Below are positions 35,222-42,234 of a stretch of DNA of 64,000 nucleotides, piece after piece. The stretch comes from an uncultured Lachnospiraceae bacterium (GTDB lineage Bacteria > Bacillota > Clostridia > Lachnospirales > Lachnospiraceae): assembly GCA_910578605.1 (NCBI GenBank), contig CAJTQG010000005.1, positions 49,540 to 113,539 on the forward strand, written 5' to 3'. The notes under the pieces are model-generated. The model was not told the DNA's origin. It worked only from the letters and a program-made list of their open reading frames with translations, and did no database searches. The position numbers were made by a program, and so were the translations under genes. The first letter of the stretch is position 1; the number at the start of each line of letters is the position of its first letter.

Positions 35222-35596
35222 ATGGCAGTCAATCCATATGCAGACTATAAAAGGAACCAAATATTGACCGCGTCGCCTGCACAGTTGACACTGATGTTGT
35301 ATGATGGCGCAATTAAGTTTTGCAATATAGCAATTGTAGCGGTAGAAAACGGTGAAGTGGCAAAGGCCCATGATAATATTATGAAGGTGGAGCGAATTAT
35401 TGAAGAATTTCGTGCTACCCTTAATTTTGATTATCCTGTAGCAAAAGATTTTGATAATGTGTATGAGTATGTGTATCGTCGTTTGTCAGAGGCAAATATG
35501 AAAAAAGATAAGGAGATTTTAGAGGAGGTATTAGCTCATCTTCACACCATGCGTGACACATGGAAGGAAGTAATGAAACGTACCAATAAAGGTTAA
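35222..35596 (+). CDS. fliS: Flagellin export chaperone FliS
   Basis: 124 residues, the usual FliS length. Starts MAVNPYADYKRNQILTASPAQLTLMLYDGAIKFCNIA, the family signature, and is all-helical. Binds the disordered C terminus of flagellin and prevents early polymerisation; may also bind FliW. ATG at 35222 has GGAGG 6 bases upstream; the frame is open 5' to 35108 but the upstream part crosses the hairpin and is not conserved. Confidence 0.95.
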   Translation: MAVNPYADYKRNQILTASPAQLTLMLYDGAIKFCNIAIVAVENGEVAKAHDNIMKVERIIEEFRATLNFDYPVAKDFDNVYEYVYRRLSEANMKKDKEILEEVLAHLHTMRDTWKEVMKRTNKG

Positions 35597-35613
35597 AAGT
35601 ATAAATGTATAAC

Positions 35614-35692
35614 TTGTAATCAACCGAAAAGTTGACTATAAAGAATAGCAGGGAAACGTATGGCTTGTAATCAACCTAACGGTTGATTACAA
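35614..35692 (+). repeat. Second locus of the ~50-base TTGTAATCA hairpin repeat
   Basis: TTGTAATCAACC occurs at 35614 and 35665 (51 bases apart). The second is a perfect hairpin, TTGTAATCAACC-taac-GGTTGATTACAA, and is preceded by GGGAAACGTATGGC. Same words, order and period as the repeat at 2911-2989 (minus strand). Lies between fliS and the FliT-like gene. Confidence 0.6.
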
Positions 35693-35712
35693 AGGTTTAT
35701 GAGGAAAAGTGG

Positions 35713-36195
35713 ATGGAAAATGCAAATAATTATATTGTGATTATGCAGGAAAGCCTGTCAAAAAAGATAGAAGTATTACAAGAAATTATTAAGGCAAATG
35801 ATTTGCAATGGGAAGCTTTGAGAGATGATGAGCTGGATGATGAAAAATTTGAGGAGTCTATAGAATTAAAGGACAAGTTCATCAAACAGCTAGAACAGCT
35901 TGATAGCGGATTTGAACAGCTATACCAGAAGGTATCAGGGGAATTGCAAAATAATAAAACCTTATATAAAGATGCCATTGGGACAATGCAAGCTCAGATT
36001 AAGCAAATTACAGATTATTCTGTTCAAGTGCAAACCCAGGAAGCTAGAAATCAAAAGGAATTTTTTGCTAAAACTGCTCAAATTAGAAAAGAAATTCATC
36101 AAGTGAAGGCAACCAATGAGGCGGCTTCAGGTTATTATAAGAATATGAATGGATTGGGGACATTAGAGCCGCAGTTTTTAGACCAGAAAAAATAG
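35713..36195 (+). CDS. Coiled-coil flagellar protein, FliT/FlgN-like
   Basis: 160 residues, almost all helical with heptads (about 5-140: MQESLSKKIEVLQEIIKANDLQWEALRD..., TMQAQIKQITDYSVQVQTQEARNQKEFFAK). Position directly after fliS, and before hag, is where fliT lies in other Firmicutes, so a chaperone for FliD or other late substrates is the best guess. No certain family motif. ATG 35713 follows GAGGAAAAGTGG. The repeat hairpin sits 20 bases before it and could affect coupling to fliS. Confidence 0.6.
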   Translation: MENANNYIVIMQESLSKKIEVLQEIIKANDLQWEALRDDELDDEKFEESIELKDKFIKQLEQLDSGFEQLYQKVSGELQNNKTLYKDAIGTMQAQIKQITDYSVQVQTQEARNQKEFFAKTAQIRKEIHQVKATNEAASGYYKNMNGLGTLEPQFLDQKK

Positions 36196-36202
36196 AAATG
36201 CT

Positions 36203-36210
36203 TCCGATAT
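36203..36210 (+). promoter_or_regulatory. SigmaD -10 element of the flagellin gene
   Basis: TCCGATAT matches the sigma28 -10 at seven of eight. No good -35 is present at 15-16 bases (CAGA/CCAG), so the promoter may rely on the -10 or on A-rich DNA upstream. Start of transcription would be near 36217, at the foot of the 5' hairpin. Confidence 0.5.
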
Positions 36211-36214
36211 ATTA

Positions 36215-36240
36215 TACAAGTAAAAAATCATTTACTTGTA
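36215..36240 (+). promoter_or_regulatory. 5'-terminal hairpin of the flagellin mRNA
   Basis: TACAAGTAAA-aaatca-TTTACTTGTA, perfect 10-bp stem starting at the predicted transcription start. Such end hairpins protect mRNA from 5'-dependent decay. Confidence 0.55.
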
Positions 36241-36268
36241 CATAGGTTTTCCAAAGGGCTATATAACT

Positions 36269-36287
36269 GGAGGAAAAACTAATGTAA
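36269..36287 (+). promoter_or_regulatory. Start-stop minimal ORF in the flagellin leader
   Basis: GGAGG (36269-36273), 8 bases, then ATG immediately followed by TAA (36282-36287). A ribosome could load and halt here, 58 bases before the flagellin start. Could also act as an extra CsrA site (GGA). Confidence 0.45.
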
Positions 36288-36302
36288 CTCAAAACAAATC
36301 AC

Positions 36303-36336
36303 AAGTAGCATGGAAGCTACTTTATATTCAAGGAGG
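36303..36336 (+). promoter_or_regulatory. CsrA-binding hairpin plus Shine-Dalgarno of hag
   Basis: AAGTAGC-ATGGAA-GCTACTT is a 7-bp hairpin with GGA in a six-base loop, the classic CsrA site. The second site would be the Shine-Dalgarno AGGAGG (36331-36336). B. subtilis hag has the same two-site arrangement. csrA and fliW are encoded 4.4 kb upstream. Confidence 0.65.
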
Positions 36337-36344
36337 AAAACATT

Positions 36345-37157
36345 ATGGTAGTACAACACAATTTACAGGCTATGAACGCCAACAGACAGTTAGGTATCAC
36401 AACAACTCAGCAGGGAAAATCCACAGAGAAATTATCTTCTGGTTACAGAGTTAACCGTGCAGCAGATGATGCAGCAGGCTTAACAATTTCCGAGAAGATG
36501 AGAAGCCAGATTAGAGGCTTGAACAAAGCTTCTGACAATGCTCAGAATGGTATTTCCTTAATTCAGACAGCTGAAGGTGCTTTGAATGAAGCACATGCTA
36601 TCTTGCAGAGAATGAATGAATTAGCAACTCAGGCAGCTAACGATACAAATACAACAGCTGACAGAGGCGCTATCCAGCAGGAAATTGATGCATTAGTATC
36701 TGAAATCGATCGTATCGCTTCCACAACTCAGTTCAACACAATGAACTTGTTAGATGGTAGCTTCACAGGAAAGAACCTTCAGGTAGGTGCTTTGAACGGT
36801 CAGAAGATTTCCATTTCCGTTGCTGCTATGAACGCTGCAGGTATTGGTGCTACAGGATTATCCGTATCTTCATTTGCTGCTGCTGGTCAGGCAATGACAA
36901 TGATTCAGGGTGCTATTTCCAGAGTATCTGCTCAGAGATCTGCACTTGGTGCATTGCAGAACAGATTAGAGCACACAGTTGCAAACTTGGATACAACTGC
37001 TGAAAATGCTCAGGCAGCTGAATCTCTTATCCGTGATACAGATATGGCTGAAGAGATGGTTACTTACAGCAAGAATAATATCCTTGCTCAGGCAGGACAG
37101 TCTATGCTTGCTCAGGCTAACCAGTCTACACAGGGCGTTTTATCCTTATTAGGTTAA
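36345..37157 (+). CDS. hag: Flagellin (short form)
   Basis: 270 residues: complete D0/D1 (VVQHNLQAMNANRQLGITTTQQGKSTEKLSSGYRVNRAADDAAGLTISEKMR...; C-terminal TVANLDTTAENAQAAESLIRDTDMAEEMVTYSKNNILAQAGQSMLAQANQSTQGVLSLLG) with almost no D2/D3 domain, like Hag of Bacillus. The TLR5-contact patch QRMNELATQAAN (Gln88-Asn99) is conserved. Serine/threonine in the centre (GLSVSSF) could be glycosylated by the neighbouring island. Codon use is strikingly biased to few codons, as expected for a very highly expressed gene. Confidence 0.97.
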   Translation: MVVQHNLQAMNANRQLGITTTQQGKSTEKLSSGYRVNRAADDAAGLTISEKMRSQIRGLNKASDNAQNGISLIQTAEGALNEAHAILQRMNELATQAANDTNTTADRGAIQQEIDALVSEIDRIASTTQFNTMNLLDGSFTGKNLQVGALNGQKISISVAAMNAAGIGATGLSVSSFAAAGQAMTMIQGAISRVSAQRSALGALQNRLEHTVANLDTTAENAQAAESLIRDTDMAEEMVTYSKNNILAQAGQSMLAQANQSTQGVLSLLG

Positions 37158-37176
37158 TTAGAATTGACTATCATAG

Positions 37177-37206
37177 GAAAGCTGGCAAACCTGCCAGCTT
37201 TCTTTG
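37177..37206 (+). terminator. Intrinsic terminator of the flagellin gene
   Basis: GAAAGCTGGC-aaacct-GCCAGCTTTC then TTTG. Confidence 0.9.
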
Positions 37207-37299
37207 TTTGTGTAAAAATGAATGACTTTTAAGTTCTTTTTTACACAAGCAAAGAAAAAGCATATTGCATTGTAAAATAATAGAAAAGGAAGTGTGAAA

Positions 37300-37602
37300 A
37301 TGGACTTGCAGAAACGATGTTTAGAATGTGTGCATTTACTTCGTATAGGGGACAATGCTCAAGGAATAAAGCTTACATTAGAAGTTTTTCAGGAGTTGCA
37401 GCAATTTATGAAAAATATATTGATTGCTTGTGAACGTGATAATGAATCAAATGTAAAAGTAAGTCAAAATGAAATATTAGAACAGTTGAAGAATTTAGTA
37501 ATGTATATAGAAAAAAATGATGGGGTTGGTTTGGCAGATACGTTGGAATATCAAATCGTAGATACCATTTCTAAGTATTGTGGCAAGACAAGCTCTAAGT
37601 GA
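37300..37602 (+). CDS. Small helical protein between flagellin and Maf genes, unknown function
   Basis: 100 residues from ATG 37300 (AAGGAAG 7 bases upstream; GTG 37294 overlaps that site). Predicted helical, with LQKRCLECVHLLRIGDNAQGIKLTLEVFQELQQFMKNILIAC and a second helix pair. No family recognised; size and place suggest an export chaperone or a partner of the Maf protein (gene 48 bases downstream). Confidence 0.6.
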   Translation: MDLQKRCLECVHLLRIGDNAQGIKLTLEVFQELQQFMKNILIACERDNESNVKVSQNEILEQLKNLVMYIEKNDGVGLADTLEYQIVDTISKYCGKTSSK

Positions 37603-37650
37603 TGAAAAGAAGTTATTGAGTATCAAAAATAAGAAAAGGATTAAAAAGGT

Positions 37651-39525
37651 ATGTATCATATCAATTGTAATGAAATTAAGCAAAAGTATCCAAAGGTTGG
37701 GTTGATATTGGATGAGGGAAATGAAGTATATAAGAATTCAGACCAGGTAGAAATCAACAAATCCCAAATGGGAGAAGAGATTGTATCTGTATGGAAAAAT
37801 GATTTTTGTTATGGTTTAAATAGTAGTTATAATGCAACAAAGGCTGCAATAGAATGGGCAGAATTTTATGCAACAAAGGAATTTGAAGATGTGTTTCTTG
37901 TATTTGGATTGGCAAATGGAATGTACCTTCAGGCCTTGCTGGATAAAATCAATGATGCTGCCAATGTGCTTGTATATGAGCCAGATGCATCAGTATTTTA
38001 TAAGGTATTAAACCATTTGGATTTGCATTGCCTGCTGAGAGATAAAAGGGTTATGGTAGCTGGTGGCAGTGAGCAGTTAGCTGTTGTTGTGGAATGGTTA
38101 AATAAACATATCAGTTATATGAATTACAAAAAGGTGCATATGTGTCCTTTGCCTAATTATTTATATTTATATGAAAAGGAGTGGAATCAATATGCACAGT
38201 TAGCAATTCATCAAGTGGAGATAGTGGATAGCAGCGTATACACAGAACTAAGATTTGGAAAGGAATTTCAGGAAAATATATTACACAATGTGGGAGATTC
38301 CATTTTTCAGTCAACAATTAATCAGCTAAAGGAAAAATTTTCTGAATGTGATCAGGAGAATATACCAGCCATTATTGTGTCAGCAGGGCCATCACTGGAT
38401 AAAAATATAAAGGATTTAAAAAAAGCTCAGGGAAGAGCATTTATTATAGTGGTGGATACAGCTCTAAAAGCGGTTCTGCAAAATGGAGTGATACCTGATT
38501 TAGCAATTACAGTAGATGCCCATAAGCCGGAGGTGTTGTTTGAACATAGTGAAATCAGTAATCTTCCTTTTTTGTATTGTAAATATTCTAATTGGAAATT
38601 AAATGACAGATTAAAGGCTAGAAGATTTTACAGTGGTCATGGAGAGGATTTTATAGGGGCTTTGCACAATAGTTTTAAGGGAGAGCAGATTGATAATATT
38701 GAGAGCGGAGGTTCTGTAGCCCATGAGGGATTTTCTCTGGCGGTGTATTTAGGTTTTCATAAAATTATATTGGTGGGACAGGATTTGGCATATCCAGAAG
38801 GAAAAAAGCACACAACTGCGGCTTACCAGGGAAAAGAGAAAAAGGTAAGAGATAATTCAAATTTGTTATTGGTGGAAGATATTTATGGCAATCAAGTATT
38901 GACAGAAGCCAATATGGATATGTATCGAAAATGGTTTGAAAAACAGATAGCCAGGTATCAGTCTGAAATTGAAGTTATAGATGCAACGGAAGGGGGAGCT
39001 AAGATAGCTGGAGCAAAGATTATGACGCTGAATCAGGCTATTGAGAAGGAATGTGTTTATACATATGATTTTAAGAGTGCTATAAGAGATATTCCTCCGG
39101 TGTATTCTTCTTTGGAGCGAGAGAAAATTATATCCTATTTTCAAAATATACCATCCATCTTAGAGAAAATGGAAAAGGAAATTCAAATTGGCATTGAGGA
39201 ATATGAGGAGCTGAGAGAATATAATAGTGGTAGAAAACAGGGGGAAAAGGAATACAGAGCATTGATTGATAGAATTGGATTAAGAAATCAATGGATTGAA
39301 AACCAGGGGGAAATGGAGCTGGTATCTATGTACAATAGGGAAGAAGAATATCAGGTTCAGGAGAATGTATACCAGCAGGTGGAACAAGAACTGGGGGATG
39401 AGATAGAAAAAATTGCAGCTGATGGTATATTTATGTTAAATTCATATATAAAAGGAATTCATCGTTTGACGGAACAATGGGATATCTGCCTAGAAGAGAT
39501 AAAAAAACGAGAGAATGATATATAA
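37651..39525 (+). CDS. maf: Motility-associated factor (Maf) family glycosyltransferase-like protein (DUF115/MptE-like)
   Basis: 624 residues. Central DUF115/MAF_flag10 domain with IPAIIVSAGPSLDKNIKDLKKAQ (about 238-260), IPDLAITVDAHKPEVLFEH, and ESGGSVAHEGFSLAVYLGFHKIILVGQDLAYPEGKKHT (about 350-390). Maf proteins are believed to move nonulosonic acids (pseudaminic or legionaminic) onto flagellin Ser/Thr before export. A helical C-terminal tail follows. The gene directly behind flagellin supports that role, and pseB/pseH lie in the same island. Confidence 0.88.
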   Translation: MYHINCNEIKQKYPKVGLILDEGNEVYKNSDQVEINKSQMGEEIVSVWKNDFCYGLNSSYNATKAAIEWAEFYATKEFEDVFLVFGLANGMYLQALLDKINDAANVLVYEPDASVFYKVLNHLDLHCLLRDKRVMVAGGSEQLAVVVEWLNKHISYMNYKKVHMCPLPNYLYLYEKEWNQYAQLAIHQVEIVDSSVYTELRFGKEFQENILHNVGDSIFQSTINQLKEKFSECDQENIPAIIVSAGPSLDKNIKDLKKAQGRAFIIVVDTALKAVLQNGVIPDLAITVDAHKPEVLFEHSEISNLPFLYCKYSNWKLNDRLKARRFYSGHGEDFIGALHNSFKGEQIDNIESGGSVAHEGFSLAVYLGFHKIILVGQDLAYPEGKKHTTAAYQGKEKKVRDNSNLLLVEDIYGNQVLTEANMDMYRKWFEKQIARYQSEIEVIDATEGGAKIAGAKIMTLNQAIEKECVYTYDFKSAIRDIPPVYSSLEREKIISYFQNIPSILEKMEKEIQIGIEEYEELREYNSGRKQGEKEYRALIDRIGLRNQWIENQGEMELVSMYNREEEYQVQENVYQQVEQELGDEIEKIAADGIFMLNSYIKGIHRLTEQWDICLEEIKKRENDI

Positions 39526-39548
39526 AAGAATATATATGTTTGAATCAG

Positions 39549-39592
39549 TAAGGTGTACAAGGGTCTCATAATGGAGACATTTGTACACCTTA
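39549..39592. terminator. Bidirectional terminator between maf and a minus-strand glycosyltransferase
   Basis: TAAGGTGTACAA/TTGTACACCTTA (12 bp, perfect) with inner GTCTC/GAGAC. Flanked by moderately T-rich sequence on the plus strand and located between convergent genes. Confidence 0.65.
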
Positions 39593-39622
39593 TTGTAAGT
39601 TTATTTTTAATTTTGTAGATGT

Positions 39623-40789
39623 TTATTTTTGTAGGGGAAGAAGCTTTAATATTTCATTTGCACGATGGTTGTATGTGTGGTGTGCAAGTGTTTTTTTATA
39701 GCCATTTATGGCAATCTGCACACGCTCCTTCTCTCTGTGTAGATAATAATCTACAATTTCCTCCAGCTCTTTGCTTGTATTAAAAACCTCTAAATCAGTA
39801 CCTTTTATAAAATAATCCCCCAGTTCGGTCTGATTATTTGTCGCCACAAAGCCGCCGCACACCATAATATCAAAAATTCGCTGGGGAATGCCGCTTGCAA
39901 TTTGTCGAAATGAGATGTTTAGATTGATTTTGCTTAAATAAAATACCTTGTTCATGTCTATATCATAACTTACTGGGTCATGAACAGTTACATTCTTTAG
40001 ACTAAAATTTTTGCTTGTTGTATATAGGTCAACGGAATATTTAGCGGCTAGTTGATTTAGGAGCTTTGTGCGGTCTAGTTCTGTAGCTTTTGGTGATAAA
40101 AGATAATCGTAATATAATTTCTTTTCTTCCATTGAGTAAGAGGCAGTGTTAAAAGGTAAATCAAAACTATTTTTGAGCAATTTCAATTCGTCATCGGTGA
40201 TATAATCTGCAGCTAGGTGAGAATGAAAATCATTATCATACCGTTTTAATATATTTTCCAGAGTTTGACGGAGGGAGGGGGGAAAGAGATGCTCGTATCG
40301 ATTGTACACATTATCTTCATACATGCTACCTACAAAGGAAATATCACAGCTGAATTTTTCCTCATCCTCCGGTGTGATTTCCAGTGCGCCTACTCTTTGA
40401 GGATTGGCACATAGGGGGAGATGGTATACATGGGGAAGATTTAATTTTTTTAGAGAGAGGTATTCCTTTTTATCAAAAGTAAATATATAATTGCATGGGT
40501 TTTTGGCAGCGTTGCTGTAATGTTCTAAATATGGCGCATCAAAGTTCCATGATACATAAGGGATGTGCAGTGCTTCGCAGGCATTTGAGATAAAGCCAAA
40601 GAAATCATTGGTCAGGCAAAAATCGTAGTGTTTTTCTTGAAGGGTTATGGTGACTAATTGCTGCTGACTAGAAATGTCCAATTTTTTCTCCCGAAGGTTC
40701 AACATGTCTACCTGACATCCCATTTCCAGGAAGCACCAGGCAAAATCACAAATATTCATAGATTGAGAAGCGATATATAGTATATTCAT
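39623..40789 (-). CDS. CgeB-like GT-B glycosyltransferase (copy A)
   Basis: 388 residues. DUF3880-like N-terminal domain (IPYVSWNFDAPYLEHYSNAAKNPCNYIFTFDKKEYLSLKKL) and a GT1-like C-terminal part with KINLNISFRQIASGIPQRIFDIMVCGGFVATNNQTELGDYF. Two paralogs occur at 56222 and 58650 with the same motifs. These enzymes decorate spores or surface glycans; here flagellin or wall glycan is the likely acceptor. ATG at 40789 is used (AAAGG 7-9 bases upstream); TTG at 40795 abuts that site. The donor sugar is unknown. Confidence 0.8.
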   Translation of the reverse strand: MNILYIASQSMNICDFAWCFLEMGCQVDMLNLREKKLDISSQQQLVTITLQEKHYDFCLTNDFFGFISNACEALHIPYVSWNFDAPYLEHYSNAAKNPCNYIFTFDKKEYLSLKKLNLPHVYHLPLCANPQRVGALEITPEDEEKFSCDISFVGSMYEDNVYNRYEHLFPPSLRQTLENILKRYDNDFHSHLAADYITDDELKLLKNSFDLPFNTASYSMEEKKLYYDYLLSPKATELDRTKLLNQLAAKYSVDLYTTSKNFSLKNVTVHDPVSYDIDMNKVFYLSKINLNISFRQIASGIPQRIFDIMVCGGFVATNNQTELGDYFIKGTDLEVFNTSKELEEIVDYYLHREKERVQIAINGYKKTLAHHTYNHRANEILKLLPLQK

Positions 40790-40960
40790 ATACAATCCTT
40801 TCTGTCTTTTTCAAGCAATGGATAAAAAATTCATTTATAAAGCTGCATAATATGATGATAAAAGCTACAATATATAAAACTAATATAATTATATCGGAAA
40901 ATTTCTGATATAATATTAGAAACAGATTCCGTCGATATATAAATCAGACAAAAAGGGAAA

Positions 40961-41506
40961 ATGGTGACTAACATGACATATGATGATATTTATACAGAAG
41001 ATGTTCTGTTGCGGGAGGAAACACAAAAATTGGGGTGGCATAGGGAGAATGACAGAAGAATTGAAGTGATACTTGCTTTTGCAGACCAGATGATGGAGAC
41101 AAAAGATGAGAAGAAAATGGAACAGTTAATTATTTTACTGAAAAAAGAGGAGAAAAGTCATAGCTTGGAAAATTCCGGAGATTTACTTTTTTTATATTTA
41201 GCTGCCGGAATTTTTTGTGAGGAAAGGGAGCATCAAATTTATCCAACTATTTTTCATGTGTGTTCAAGATTTCAAGATATGATAACCTTGCTTCGACAAG
41301 TAAAGTTTTTTCTATGGCGATATCAGCAAAATATAGGTGATATAAATGTTTTAGGTGATTATGCAAAAGAGAAAAGGCTATCTGTTTGCGTATTGTATAA
41401 TATGATGGCTGCAGCCAATGTCTGGGAGATTTCCTGGCTGAAGGAGCAGTATGGCAAGAGACAGGAGTGCCTTGCCTATTTAGAAGGAAAAGAAAAACAG
41501 AATTGA
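40961..41506 (+). CDS. Uncharacterised protein resembling the C-terminal domain of neighbouring StrF-type glycosyltransferases
   Basis: 181 residues, helical, no signal peptide or membrane segment. The second half (DMITLLRQVKFFLWRYQQNIGDINVLGDYAKEKRLSVCVLYNMM) lines up by eye with the tails of the two long StrF-domain enzymes at 57437 and 59813 (LYDKYIVTRNILRRVELGFWDEECQELEEKI). It lies 13 bases before a short StrF-domain gene that lacks this tail, so the pair looks like a split form. Function unknown. ATG follows AAGGG. Confidence 0.6.
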   Translation: MVTNMTYDDIYTEDVLLREETQKLGWHRENDRRIEVILAFADQMMETKDEKKMEQLIILLKKEEKSHSLENSGDLLFLYLAAGIFCEEREHQIYPTIFHVCSRFQDMITLLRQVKFFLWRYQQNIGDINVLGDYAKEKRLSVCVLYNMMAAANVWEISWLKEQYGKRQECLAYLEGKEKQN

Positions 41507-41519
41507 GGAATAAAGATAT

Positions 41520-42176
41520 ATGGTAAATCATAAAAAAATTTGCTTTATTATGTGCACAAATGATAAACAATATGAGCAGGAATGTCAAAATTATATGAGC
41601 CATCTTCAAATTCCGGAAGGATATGAGGTGGAGCATTTGTCTGTACTGCAGGCTGCGTCCATGGCAAGTGGCTACAATGAGGCTATGAAGTCAACGGATG
41701 CTAAATATAAAATATATCTTCATCAAGATGTGTTCATTATCAATTCTCATTTTTTATTTGACATATTAAAAATATTTCAAGATGACGCTGTGGGAATGAT
41801 AGGTATGGTAGGAGCACCTAAAATGCCTAAATGTGGTGTTCAGTGGTACGGAGAAAGAGTGGGAAAAATTGTGAGCTGCAATATTATCAACACTTTTGAA
41901 TCTAACTTTACTACTCCTAAGCTGCCTTATGAGGAAGTTGAGGCAATTGATGGTTTGATGATGGTTACCCAATATGATATACCTTGGAGGGAGGATTTAT
42001 TTAAAGGATTTGATTTTTATGATTCCTCTCAAAGTCAAGAATTTATAAGGGCTGGTTATAAGGTAGTGGTTCCGTTTATGGACAAGCCATGGGTGATTCA
42101 TGATGATGGGATTTTAAACTTAAAAAATTATTATAGAGACAGGAAAATTTTTATTGAAGAATATAGAAGCAAATAA
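41520..42176 (+). CDS. StrF-domain (GT2-like) glycosyltransferase, short form
   Basis: 218 residues. GT-A fold features: KKICFIMCTNDKQYEQECQNYMSHLQIPEGYEVEHLSV, SMASGYNEAMKSTDAKYKIYLHQDVFI (DxD-like HQD), EAIDGLMMVTQYDIPWREDLFKGFDFYDSSQSQEF. Same motifs as 57437 and 59813 but without their C-terminal ~150 residues. Likely adds one sugar to a glycan on flagellin. Coupled to the 40961 gene upstream (13-base gap). Confidence 0.8.
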   Translation: MVNHKKICFIMCTNDKQYEQECQNYMSHLQIPEGYEVEHLSVLQAASMASGYNEAMKSTDAKYKIYLHQDVFIINSHFLFDILKIFQDDAVGMIGMVGAPKMPKCGVQWYGERVGKIVSCNIINTFESNFTTPKLPYEEVEAIDGLMMVTQYDIPWREDLFKGFDFYDSSQSQEFIRAGYKVVVPFMDKPWVIHDDGILNLKNYYRDRKIFIEEYRSK

Positions 42177-42234
42177 GTGAAAATCAATTATTTTAATATG
42201 AAATAATAGAAAGGAATACTGAGACTCAAATCAT

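Noticed and set aside
36236..36454. 72-residue open frame across the hag leader
   Set aside because: Overlaps the certain flagellin gene out of frame and the leader hairpins; no family match.
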